Program-made: the position numbers and the translations under genes | Notes under the pieces: generated by a model | The model's database searches: none | Told to the model about the DNA's origin: nothing | What the model saw: only the letters and a program-made list of their open reading frames with translations | Source: Aplectana chamaeleonis | Lineage: Eukaryota > Nematoda > Chromadorea > Rhabditida > Cosmocercidae | Direction: 5' to 3' | NCBI GenBank assembly: GCA_029168955.1 | Contig: JAPDOI010000040.1 | Coordinates: 496,001-560,000, forward strand | DNA: 64,000 nt | Part shown: positions 42,260 to 52,718 of the stretch, in pieces | How the letters are laid out: every line of letters starts with the position of its first letter | Position numbering within the stretch: position 1 is the stretch's first letter

Positions 42260-45200
42260 CCTCTCCGTACCACTCTACAACAACAAAATAAGCTATCTAC
42301 AACTGAATGGGCCGCCTTAAGAAGGCAGCGGACGCGGCCTCCGATCGCAGGCCCCGCCTGGGATGAGAGACCACGGGGGCAGACGAGAGCGCGAGGCATA
42401 CACAAGACGCCCCTCCCCCGCATCCACCCCTCCGCGCCTATCGATCGACGGAAACGGGGGGTAGACAACAGGCACTCTGCTGCGGGCGGAGCCAGAGAGG
42501 CGGGCCCGACTCCGCCCCTCGGTGCGGACGAGATCGCCTGCAGAGTGCCTCTTTCACGAGTGCTTCGATTTGATTACTTCCTCACTGTATTTCTGCGCTA
42601 TTCGTCTGTATTCCACTGAATCGTGAGCTACTATTCTGCTGATAAACATTTCTATTCAACCCCAATGACAACCCTTTCGATAAACGCTGATCCCAAAAGC
42701 ATTGGTTTACTAACTCATGAGAGTTTTCTTGTTTCCATGTCAACATGAAACCTTTCTTGACCAGCAATACGATGCTATTAATGCGTTAACCCCATTTCTA
42801 CTACGAACTACTGGATTTGAATATTGGTCTAGCTTCCAATTATTTTTTTGAATTGTTCATTTCTTAAAAAAATGTGTTGAAGCCTTGGGTAACTCATGCA
42901 AGGTGGTCGAGCTCAAATTTTGTAAAATGTAAATGCAGCCTATTATTCATTGTGGAGCAATTTGATTAGCAAAATTTCAAAGTTGGGTACAACCTTAATT
43001 CGAAGGAATGAAAAAAATTGAGAATTTGCCAAAGCCACTGACACAATTTTTTTCTTAAACTCATAATTGTCGGAAGAGTTCGATAAATTCACTTTTCAAG
43101 CTCGCTTTTGTAGCTTATAAAGTGGAAAGCCGAAGCTGGACACAAATTCGTAATTTTTTCCATTTCCACTGAGCACAGTTTTTTTAATTTTGTAGCACTT
43201 ACTCGCACCCCTCGTATGTTAAGTAATTTATTGCACAGTTTTTTTTAGTAATATTAGCGAGTACTTGCTGAAGCGGAATCAACATTTTCTCGCCATAGGA
43301 TTACTCTCCAAATTGTTTTAGGGAAAAAGCAAATTCTTAACTAATTTTTCTGAAGAACCAGAGATTTATGTGAAAATTTTATCAAGGTTTCGAACGAAGT
43401 TAGAAAAAGGTGATGAGATTTCAACTTTACTGTTCAATAAAATTGTCACATTATCAGATAGAATTTTTTAAACATTAAATAGCATGTTTTCTACACTTTT
43501 TAATGCCAAAAATGCATTAAAAAACAAACACCACTTCAGCAATGTGAATCTCGAATTTTTGTGCCGTCGCTGGTCTTTTTCATGTTTTTTTATTCATTGA
43601 TGTCCATTTTAATTTGAGTTTTCAAACAATTGGATTTTCCTTCAGCAACAAAAAATCTCGTTGCCTTCTATGACTGATTTCTGTCATTCGCTGAAAGAGA
43701 AATGCCGTCTTTCTTCTTAAAGATGGTCTGAGCCTATGGATTCAAACTAATAAATCCTCGTTGACATCAGCCGATACCTATTTCTCACTTCACCGGCCGT
43801 GCCGTCCGCATGGCCATTGGCAAATGCCATTGGGACATGTTTACGATCCTGGGTCGCTTGTCTTCAGATCTGTTATGTCCACTGGCTATGCCGGATCATT
43901 AGCGGTCTAGTGGAGGCGATATCGACCCATATGCGCCAAAATTATTAGATTGAATGGTGAAGGCTGAGAATATTTACGGAATTAAAATAGGCATAATTGA
44001 AAACAGTGTAAATAAGAATAAAAATTGTTAATAAATATCAAAACTTTCTCCATCTCCTCCTTTTTCAAGCGTTCGTCTCGTTTAAGAATAAATTTTTTAC
44101 AGTGAAAATAAATATATAATACATTTAAAAAATGAAATAAGGTAGAAACAAATTGCAAGAAATTTAAAAAAAATCATTTTATTTTGCCTGAAAATCAGAT
44201 GCGCTTTTCATGATCGCGAAAATTCATAAAAAAGGGAGTAGACGTCAAATTTAGAACGAACTCCTCTTTCTGATTTAATGTGACTGTTCCCTTACGCTTT
44301 TTCTTGAAAAAATCCGAATTCATAAATCACAGACAGTTTTCATATTACAATAGCAACTTTATCAGACAGGCTAGGAATTGATCTGATCAAGCAGAAGTTT
44401 CAAAAATAGGTCCGAGTTCTTATTTTGATCACTACCACTCACTAAATTCCTTCATACAGATTATATGTAAAGGTCTTCAGAAAAGTTACTGCCTAATAAA
44501 ACTAACACAGAATTAATTTTTGAAAACTCGTCCGACTTTTTTTCTATTTGTGACTAAAAATGCTAACGAGGAATCAGTAAACACTCGAATAATTTAGGAA
44601 ATTCGTTGAAAATATTTCACCAGCATAAGGCATATCTATGGTTTTTTTCAGTAACAATTAAATTACTTGGGAATGAAAATTCGTCAAGAGGCTTCAAAAA
44701 TCTTTTCAAAGGGGCAGGATAATTGTAATAGATAAAGTCAAATGTGAATCAAGGAATGGAAGAAACAAATAACACTTGACTGTTTAAAAAAAAAATTTTT
44801 TTTCCGGGGCCGCGTATTGGAAAGTGAAGTGATTTAAACGTAAGCAACATTTAGAGTTACTGCAATACGCGAATAGAGATCTTATGATTCATGAAACATT
44901 TATATCTTTTAAATAAAAAGAGAGAAGGAAATCCGAGAAAAGCACTCACCTTTTCATAAAATTACCTTTGCGGAGAAAAAAGGAAACGTATAGCATCATA
45001 TTGCTGGTCAAGAAAAGTTTCATGTTAACAATGAAACATGAAAACTCTCATGAGTTAGCCAATCAATGCATTTGGGATCAACATTTAACGGGAGGATTGC
45101 TATTGGGGTTCAATACAACTGTCTATCAGCATCTAGTACCTTGCAGTTCAGTGGAATACAGGTGAATAGTGTAGAAATACAGTGAGGACGCAATCAAATC

Positions 45201-45507
45201 TAAGCACTCGTGAAAGAGGCACTCTGGAGGCGATCTCGTCCGCACCGAGGGGCGGAGTCGGGCCCGCCTCTCTGGCTCCGCCCGCAGCAGAGTGCCTGTT
45301 GTCTACCCCCCGTTTCCGTCGATCGATAGGCGCGGAGGGGTGGATGCGGGGGAGGGGCGTCTTGTGTATGCCTCGCGCTCTCGTCTGCCCCCGTGGTCTC
45401 TCATCTCAGGCGGGGCCTGCGATCGGAGGCCGCGTCCGCTGCCTTCTTAAGGCGGCCCATTCAGTTGTAGATAGCTTATTTTGTTGTTGTAGAGTGGTAC
45501 GGAGAGG
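42260..45507. mobile_element. 3.25-kb foldback element with about 530-bp inverted ends
   Basis: 42,260-42,785 and 44,985-45,507 are inverted copies beginning CCTCTCCGTACCACTCTAC. The outer 300 bp are GC-rich and nearly identical; the inner 200 bp are more diverged. The 2.2-kb interior is AT-rich with no recognisable gene, apart from a more GC-balanced island at 43,780-43,940. In the right arm most of this element is deleted. No target duplication was identified. Confidence 0.75.
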
Positions 45508-45519
45508 TGACTCTCCTAA

Positions 45520-46560
45520 ATAAACAGTTGTACCACAGATCAGTCTACAACACTCCAGTCGATTCAATACATTTTATTTAACAATAATCTCTTTATCCAA
45601 CAAACGCCCAACTACTATTCGAAAAATAGGGTTTTGGCAGCTCGCGGTAGCTAGGGATTGAAACAAATCGATAGAAATCATTCTACTTCGATCTTAAGAG
45701 GACGATTCTCTCTCTACCTGTATGCTGATAATCAGCTCAGAATCGCTTCAAACGATTTTTCACACAGTTTCAGCCCCATCAGACCGGTTTTCGAGCCGCT
45801 GGCCACCTAAATGCTCGTCGAAATCGGATTTTTCGGTATAGCGAAAAAATGGGTTTTCCGGACCTTTTGATGTCTTTGGTATTGCCGTGAGGTGCCGCGG
45901 TCCGGTGAAATAGACCGGCTTAGGAATTGGAAAAAATCAAAGCTACACATATAGAAGGAAAAATAAAAAAATTTCCCCGTTGGAGAAAGTGGTGTAAAAA
46001 GGACATTTTTCTTCCAAATGACCGTTACAGCCTTGGTTTTCACTTCTAGGAGCAGTCGAACAAAAGATGCATCTATTGGTTAATTATCGAAAACTACATT
46101 AACTGGATTTTTTTCTGAATTTTTTTTTTGAGGTTTGCTCATCGTACGAAAAGGAAAACAGTGAGGTAGCAAAATCACGAGAAACATTTTTTTCTAGAAA
46201 AAAAATCCAGCTAATGCAGTTTTCGATAACCATCTAATAAATGCATCTTTTGCTCGACTGCCGCCTTCTAGAACTGGAAACCAAGGCTTTAAGCTCCATT
46301 TGGAAGAAACGGCCTTTTTACACCACTTTTTCCAACGGTTAAATTTTTTATTTCTTCTTCTCTGTGCGCAGCTTTGATTTTTTCCAGCTTCTAAGATGGT
46401 CCATTTTACCGAACCGCTGAGTTACCCCCACCTCAGAGTATAGTACGTGACACTGGAAGGTCCCCAAAAACCACTTTTTTCGCTACTTGGACAATTGCAA
46501 TTTTGAAGAGTATTAAGGTCACCAGCGGTTGACAAACCAGTCTGAATAATTCGTGATTGT
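45520..46560 (+). other. Left-arm sequence without gene; internal inverted repeat
   Basis: 46,000-46,130 and 46,165-46,330 are imperfect inverted copies (GATGCATCT, GAAAACTACATTAACTGGAT and its complement), giving a hairpin of about 330 bp. Mirrored at 55,990-56,450. No coding was supported. Confidence 0.55.
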
Positions 46561-46619
46561 GTAGGGAACATTCTGGGGTGTACCTCAGTTAAAATCGAAA
46601 AAAATTTGGCGGTGCGACC

Positions 46620-47410
46620 CCTCCCCCAATTTTCAAATTTGGTGGCGACCCCTCACTTCGGAAAATTTTCAATATTGCTTGACCCTGGATCAGTGTCTTG
46701 AAAGTCTGATAGATAGAATTTCAGTCAAATCTGTGTTTGAACAAAATCACCTCACACACAGCGTAGTCAGTTAAAAAGGGAGCAGGACGAAAATAAAGTC
46801 CAGCTCCGCGTTAAGCATCCACAAATGAACCGGTTCTAGATTACAGAACGTTAGACCCTATTATTGAAAGAAGATGAAGGCGCACTCTGTCAATAATATG
46901 TGTGCATTTGGTAGTGGACGCAATATTGTGTCAACTTCATTTGCAGGCGACCGGCCGATGACCGATCACGTCGTTGAGGACTCTCTGTCGCGACGACGCC
47001 GTCGCACCCGCGACGAAGTATGCACTAGGCTCCAGCTTGGCATGCGCAAGACGCGCTGGGCGAGCAGTGGACTATCAAAGTTCTTACCGCGCGACACGCG
47101 CGAGAAACAACTATGAAATCGGCACCGGCAGGGCGGTGCGGGTTGAAGTTGGGCCTTAACTGTGAAATGCACAGAAATTTCCGGCTTGTACTTGCGTATA
47201 CGTTGCCGTGGAATAGTCTTACAATTCTTATTTTGGGGTGGACCTACACTGAGAAGGGAGTATTGATTGAAATGGTGAAACCGCCATGGCGGTTCTGGCG
47301 GTGCCGCTATGGCGGCGCTGGATGGGCGGCACGGCGCGGTGAGAACGTTCATAGTTCGCCGCGCTCCAACGCGTCACGCATTTGCCGAGCTTCCGGTGAG
47401 GACTATGAAA
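46620..47410 (+). repeat. Dispersed repeat in left arm
   Basis: Related copies lie at 32,811-33,150 and, more diverged, 1,950-2,270; the inverted copy is 51,830-52,640. GC-rich words such as CGGTGCCGCTATGGCGGC. Open frames on either strand are not preserved between copies. Confidence 0.55.
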
Positions 47411-47419
47411 GATGCCTAA

Positions 47420-47555
47420 GGGGCAAAATAGACTCACGCCGCTGAAACACGCGGCAGCATGCAATGGAGGGGAATCGATCGCGCGGCGCCGCATGATCAA
47501 TTCTCCTCCATTGCATGCTGCCGCGCCTTTCAGCGACGGGAGTCTATTGGGCCCC
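47420..47555. mobile_element. Foldback MITE, left arm
   Basis: About 136 bp, arms share CAATGGAGG and CGCGGCAGCATGCAATGGAG in inverted orientation, ends GGGGCAAAATAGACT and the complement of GGGGCCCAATAGACT. Mirrored at 51,681-51,814. Confidence 0.7.
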
Positions 47556-47859
47556 TCAGACGGCGGCGGTGGATTTTAATAGTCTATTTGTGAAACCGGT
47601 GCCCGAGTAATTGTTTTGTACTCACTTCCTATCGGAATTAAGTAATGAGAAGCAGTTATCTACATAATTTGTCGCATATACGTAATAAATCGTATATTTT
47701 TCTGATATAGCCAACCATATCGTGAATAGTTTGTTTGCTTCCCTACTCGACAGTTTAGTTCAATCCCAAAAGAAAGATAGAATATGCTAGCTGAAGTAAT
47801 ATAGATGATTTCTGAAAAGTAGTGGGAATGACAAAATATTTTTTTGACTTACCCGAAAA

Positions 47860-48085
47860 GTGGAATGAAAAAATTCGAAAAATTATTCTACAGTCGATTG
47901 AAAAAGTCGACTTTTTATTCGGTCAGTCGAATATTCGAAAAGTTCAAAATCCCGAATTATTCGAAAAGTCGAATATTCGAAAAGTTCGAAATCCCGATTT
48001 ATTCGAATAGTCGAATATTTGAAAAGTTCATAATCCCGAATTACTCGAAAAGTCGAATATTCGAAAAAAATCTGAAAATGTAAAA
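47860..48085. repeat. TTCGAA-rich tandem block, left arm
   Basis: Units of about 40 bp containing CGAATATTCGAAAAGTTC and CCCGAATTATTCGAAAAGTC. Mirrored at 51,145-51,370. Confidence 0.75.
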
Positions 48086-48109
48086 GTGTAGGGTGTACTG
48101 TGCTTTTAA

Positions 48110-48360
48110 GCCCTCTTCACAGTTACATGTGTCGCCGTCCGACGTCGCGCGCGGCGCGCATCAGGTACGTGATGGAGCAAGGAGTAGCATCGATCACCCA
48201 CGATCAACGAAGAAATTTCGCACCGACATTGAACACCGCAGTGCGAAGTCGGTAATCCGATAATCCGACGTCGCACTGCGGTACCCAACGGCATCGCAGC
48301 CTTATTCTATAAAACCCCTTTCACATGTCGCCGGCCGACGCCGTCCAACACATTATGAGA
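48110..48360. mobile_element. Foldback MITE, left arm
   Basis: CCGCAGTGCGA and TCGCACTGCGG arms around a short centre, with outer CACAGTTACATGTGTCGCCG and CATGTCGCCGGCCGACG words. Mirrored at 50,880-51,120; a diverged relative lies at 62,395-62,460. Confidence 0.6.
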
Positions 48361-48589
48361 TAGGGCTACGGCACGGTCAGGCGGGCGTTGTCCACGTGGA
48401 CAACGGGGAACGCAAAATTTTTCGAATTTCAGAGTTTTTTGGGGACGTAGAATTTTCGGTTTTTTTTGGGGGGGACGTTAAAATTTCGGGCCAAAACTTT
48501 GAAAACCGGGGGTCATTTCAGACTCCTTTCTCTTTCTGTGATGAAAACAGTTTTTGGAATCAGGGGTTCGAATTCGGTCGTCTCTTATA

Positions 48590-48946
48590 TCGTAAGAGCA
48601 ACAAATTACGCTAGCACAGGGGTGGTCTACCTTATCTCTTGCCAGATGTGCAGAGATGAATATGTAGGAGACAGGCAGGGCTCTTTACGTTAGAGTTAAG
48701 GAACACGTGGATGACATGAGAAAGTCCAAGGTGTCTATTCCTTTGGGAGAGCATCGAGTGCGCGTCCATGAAAACAGTTGTTTGGATATTGCGGTTACGA
48801 TACTTGCGCGCGAATCAGAGATTGCCGCACGCAGGACCCCAGAGGCTTTTTAGATAAACTCCAAAAACCCAAAGATCAACAGAAAGGACGAATGTGTGGC
48901 GATCACCCAAGAACTAGCCCCCTTTGTTGACCTTTGTGGCTTTTGA
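48590..48946 (+). pseudogene. Penelope-like GIY-YIG endonuclease domain, broken
   Basis: Plus strand: GVVYLISCQMCRDEYVG is the GIY-YIG start, followed after a one-base frameshift by LYVRVKEHVDDMRKSK, IPLGEHRV, TILARESEIAARRT and KINRKDECVAITQELAPF, ending at a TGA (48,944-48,946). A TAG interrupts the EAF-x-INSKNP segment where Penelope-like proteins usually have Trp. GIY-YIG domains nick DNA and in this family sit C-terminal to a reverse transcriptase. No RT is present, so this is a 5'-truncated, dead copy. Confidence 0.88.
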
Positions 48947-49188
48947 TCTGCTTATGGGCTTGATCAGCCTTCTGAAGGCTAATGAGGTGGGTGGTCCGAT
49001 ATGGTCCCACTCATTCAACCGCCATCTAAGACCGTCTGAGGGTGTCTGGCAGGCTTCAGTCTGCACACTAAAGGTTAGCTATTTCAAATTGCCATACGCT
49101 GTCGCTTATGTCAGTTCTGTGTAAATATAGTCCTTTTGTTCTGAAATGGTGCTTGGACGGCTAGTTTCCTTATGCATCTTTGGCTTCC

Positions 49189-49226
49189 AGGCTCTGACGA
49201 AGGCATGATTGCCGAAACGTTAGCCG
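49189..49226 (+). ncRNA. Hammerhead ribozyme candidate downstream of the Penelope fragment
   Basis: AGGCT, then the canonical core CTGACGA (49,194-49,200), one extra A, a GGC/GCC stem II, GAAA (49,214-49,217), a very short self-complementary ACGT stem III, T, then AGCC closing stem I with GGCT. Minimal hammerheads of this kind are known from Penelope-like elements. The extra A before stem II is a deviation. Confidence 0.55.
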
Positions 49227-49588
49227 AAGAAAGCTGAAAATTCTCGGTCTACTGCTCAAGAATACAATTACGAGATGCCGAGATTTATGGAAAGTCGAAC
49301 GTGGAATAGTACAGCACCACAACAGCACATGTGAGGAAAGTATCTATACATAACGATGTAATTGCAGTATCTTAGGCAGTAGCCAAATTTTCAGCATATA
49401 AGACAAAATTTTGATGAGGTACATTCATTATTCGGGCCTATTGCCACTTTAGGTTCTTCCCTTCGAAAATTGGACAACGTACGTCCGTCCCCCCATAAAA
49501 TTTCAGATTTTCAAAATTCTGAAAAAAAAAAGATTCAGATTTCCCATGAGATTCCCCACAAACTGATACACCCTTCCCACGACCTTAA

Positions 49589-50072
49589 AGGCAGTGTTCA
49601 CGATAATCTTCGATTTTGAGATTAATCGCTTTATCGATTGTTTGGCCCCCGAGTAGAACTGAAATGACGAAGAAACCGAGAAAAACGCATCAGAAGGGCA
49701 CGAAATCCTCAAGTATCAGCCCGCCTCTTAAGTATCAATGGAACTGTTCGTTGTGACAATGAAATATTTTGTGGACCCGCCTTTTGCAATTCTCCATTCT
49801 GTGTTGCTCCGTTCTTTCCTTCGGGCCCTAACTAATGCTGTTTTGCCTAAAATATTCTTCCTTTTTCGATTAGTCCCATTTTTTACCGGTGACAACCACC
49901 GTGAACATGTTCATCCAACCAGACAACTAGTCCAGGCCATAGAATAATGTCCCTGAAATAAGACGAATTAGTGCGTTTCCCGCCGTTTCTTCGTGATTTT
50001 GCTAACACTTGGTTGCCAACGCATTGTTTTGAGTGGAAAACTTGGAAACGAGAATCATCGTGAACACTGTCT
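49589..50072. mobile_element. TTAA MITE, family 2, in the spacer
   Basis: 484 bp between TTAA at 49,585-49,588 and 50,073-50,076; ends AGGCAGTGTTCACGATAATC and the complement of AGACAGTGTTCACGATGATT. Confidence 0.82.
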
Positions 50073-50399
50073 TTAAAATCACCAAGAAACTTGCCTAAAA
50101 CACGTTTTACCGTTGTCCAAAACCGCGCCTTTGGCCGAATTTGGGCAACTTAGATTTTTCTCTTGAAAAGGCGACCCTGAGAATTTAGAGTTAATATTTT
50201 CATTCAAAGCCTATCCTCTACAAACTGCGGTCGGATCGCCTGGAAACTCCGTGGGATAGAAACGACTTGAGACAAAATTCAAACTCTAAGCCTCTTCAAG
50301 TACCAAACCTACATATGCCACGTTTAACTTTTGAATACGAAAACAGATAATCATCGCTTTACCAAACACAGTTCAATGTAAGCCAAGGAGGTCAACACT

Positions 50400-50690
50400 G
50401 TGTTAAGCTCAATCTTTCAAGGGAAGGATATGTACTTGGGCAATGTGAACATTCCAAAGAAGTTGCACAACTGGAAAACCATTTTGTTCAACAAAAATCG
50501 AGTCTGCTTTTTCTATTTGTACAGCTTTACACTGGACGGGGCTATATATGTAAATAGCTACGTTCCTCCCTACAAACGGGTTCGTCGAAGGTGGAGACTG
50601 CGGTCCGCGAAAGCTGTTTCGGGTTCTGAAATGCAGAACGGTGAAGGCCCCTTCAAATCTGCATTTTCCAAAACAAACATTCCTTTATAA
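50400..50690 (+). CDS. Doubtful small coding segment or last exon
   Basis: An open stretch of about 96 codons (first ATG near 50,430) with a basic C-terminal half (PPYKRVRRRWRLRSAKAV), stopping at 50,690. AATAAA follows at 50,726-50,731, at the edge of the right arm. The distance to the signal fits a 3' UTR. No clear acceptor or homology was seen. Confidence 0.25.
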   Translation: MLSSIFQGKDMYLGNVNIPKKLHNWKTILFNKNRVCFFYLYSFTLDGAIYVNSYVPPYKRVRRRWRLRSAKAVSGSEMQNGEGPFKSAFSKTNIPL

Positions 50691-51144
50691 TCACCTTTTC
50701 TTTGCTATTTTGAACTTTTTGTCCGAATAAAGTTTTGGCCCGAAATTTTAACGTCCCCCCCAAAAAACCGAAAATTCTACGTCCCCAAAAAAACTCTGAA
50801 ATTCGAAAAATTTTGCGTTCCCCGTTGTCCACGTGGACAACGCCCGCCTGACCGTGCCGTAGCCCTATCTCATAACGTGTTTGACGGCGTCGTCCGGCGA
50901 CATGTGAAAGGGGTTTTATAGAATAAGGCTGCGATGCCGTTGGGTACCGCAGTGCGACGTCGGATTATCGGATTACCGACTTCGCACTGCGGTGTTCAAT
51001 GTCGGTGCGAAATTTCTTCGTTGATCGTGGGTGATCGATGTTACTCCTTGCTCCATCACGTACCTGATGCGCGCCGCGCGCGACGTCGGACGGCGACATA
51101 TGTAACTGTGAAGAGGGCTTAAAAGCACAGTACACCCTATACTT

Positions 51145-51370
51145 TTACATTTTCAGATTTTTTTCGAATATTCGACTTTTCGAGTAATTCGGGATTATGA
51201 ACTTTTCAAATATTCGACTTTTCGAATAAATCGGGATTTCGAACTTTTCGAATATTCGACTTTTCGAATAATTCGGGATTTTGAACTTTTCGAATATTCG
51301 ACTGACCGAATAAAAAGTCGACTTTTTCAATCGACTGTAGAATAATTTTTCGAATTTTTTCATTCCACTT
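51145..51370. repeat. TTCGAA-rich tandem block, right arm
   Basis: Inverted copy of 47,860-48,085. Confidence 0.75.
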
Positions 51371-51680
51371 TTCGGGTAAGTCAAAAAAAATATTTTGTCA
51401 TTCCCACTACTTTTCAGAAATCATCTATATTACTTCAGCTAGCATATTCTATCTCTCTTTTGGGCTTGAACTAAACTGTCGAGTAGGGAAGCAAACAAAC
51501 TATTCACGATATGGTTGGCTATATCAGAAAAATATACGATTTATTACGTATATGCGACAAATTATGTAGATAACTGCTTCTCATTACTTAATTCCGATAG
51601 GAAGTGAGTACAAAACAATTACTCGGGCACCGGTTTCACAAATAGACTATTAAAATCCACCGCCGCCGCCGTCTGAGGGG

Positions 51681-51814
51681 CCCAATAGACTCCCGTCGCT
51701 GAAAGGCGCGGCAGCATGCAATGGAGGAGAATTGATCATGCGGCGCCGCACGATCGATTCCCCTCCATTGCATGCTGCCGCGTGTTTCAGCGGCGTGAGT
51801 CTATTTTGCCCCTT
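51681..51814. mobile_element. Foldback MITE, right arm
   Basis: Inverted copy of the element at 47,420-47,555, with the same ends. Confidence 0.7.
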
Positions 51815-52718
51815 AGGCATCTTTCATAGTCCTCACCGGAAGCTCGGCAAGTGCGTGACGCGTTGGAGCGCGGCGAACTATGAACGTTCTCACCGCGCCG
51901 TGCCGCCCATCCAGCGCCGCCATAGCGGCACCGCCCGAACCGCCATGGTGGTTTCACCATTTCAATCAATACTCCCTTCTCAGTGTAGGTCCACCCCAAA
52001 ATAAGAATTGTAAGACTATTCCACGGCAACGTATACGCAAGTACAAGCCGGAAATTTCTGTGCATTTCACAGTTAAGGCCCAACTTCAACCCGCACCGCC
52101 CTGCCGGTGCCGATTTCATAGTTGTTTCTCGCGCGTGTCGCGCGGTAAGAACTTTGATAGTCCACTGCTCGCCCAGCGCGTCTTGCGCATGCCACGCTGG
52201 AGCCTAGTGCATACTTCGTCGCGGGTGCGACGGCGTCGTCGCGACAGAGTCCTCAACGACGTGATCGGTCGCCTGCAAATGAAGTTGACAAAATATTGCG
52301 TCCACTACCAAATGCACACATTATATTATTGACAGAGTGCGCCTTCATCTTCTTTCAATAATAGGGTCTAATGTTCTGTAATCTAGAACCGGTTCATTTG
52401 TGGATGCTTAACGCGGAGCTGGACTTTATTTTCGTCCTGCTCCCTTTTTAACTGACTACGCTGTGTGTGAGGTGATTTTGTTCAAACACAGATTTGACTG
52501 AAATTCTATCTATCAGACTTTCAAGACACTGATCCAGGGTCAAGCAATATTGAAAATTTTCCGAAGTGAGGGGTCGCCACCAAATTTGAAAATTGGGGGA
52601 GGGGTCGCACCGCCAAATTTTTTTCGATTTTAACTGAGGTACACCCCAGAATGTTTCCTACACAATCACGAATTATTCAGACTGGTTTGTCAACCGCTGG
52701 TGACCTTAATACTCTTCA

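Larger units (their letters stand above)
38593..48500 (+). repeat. Left arm of a 21.7-kb palindrome
   Basis: The whole arm is matched in inverted orientation by 50,729-60,301. Outer junction: AGAGTCAAGCAACC at 38,594 against GGTTGCTTGACTCT ending at 60,300. Inner junction: GGGCCAAAACTTT ending at 48,500 against AAAGTTTTGGCCC starting at 50,729. Identity looks very high where I compared line by line. Left-only features are a TTAA MITE (41,234-41,718) and 3,077 bp of a foldback element. Confidence 0.93.
48501..50728 (+). other. Spacer of the giant palindrome
   Basis: 2,228 bp with no inverted partner. It holds a Penelope-like fragment, a hammerhead-like motif, a TTAA MITE and a small doubtful open frame ending near an AATAAA. 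Confidence 0.85.

Noticed and set aside
45484..45551. Short TGTTGTAGA...TCTACAACA segment as a solo LTR
   Set aside because: Only 68 bp with no 5-bp target duplication, primer-binding site or polypurine tract; a hairpin at the end of the foldback element explains it better.
46966..47352. Open frames of 110-150 codons on both strands of the palindrome arms
   Set aside because: They appear in mirrored pairs because the DNA is duplicated, overlap each other on both strands in GC-rich repeat sequence, and show no domain.
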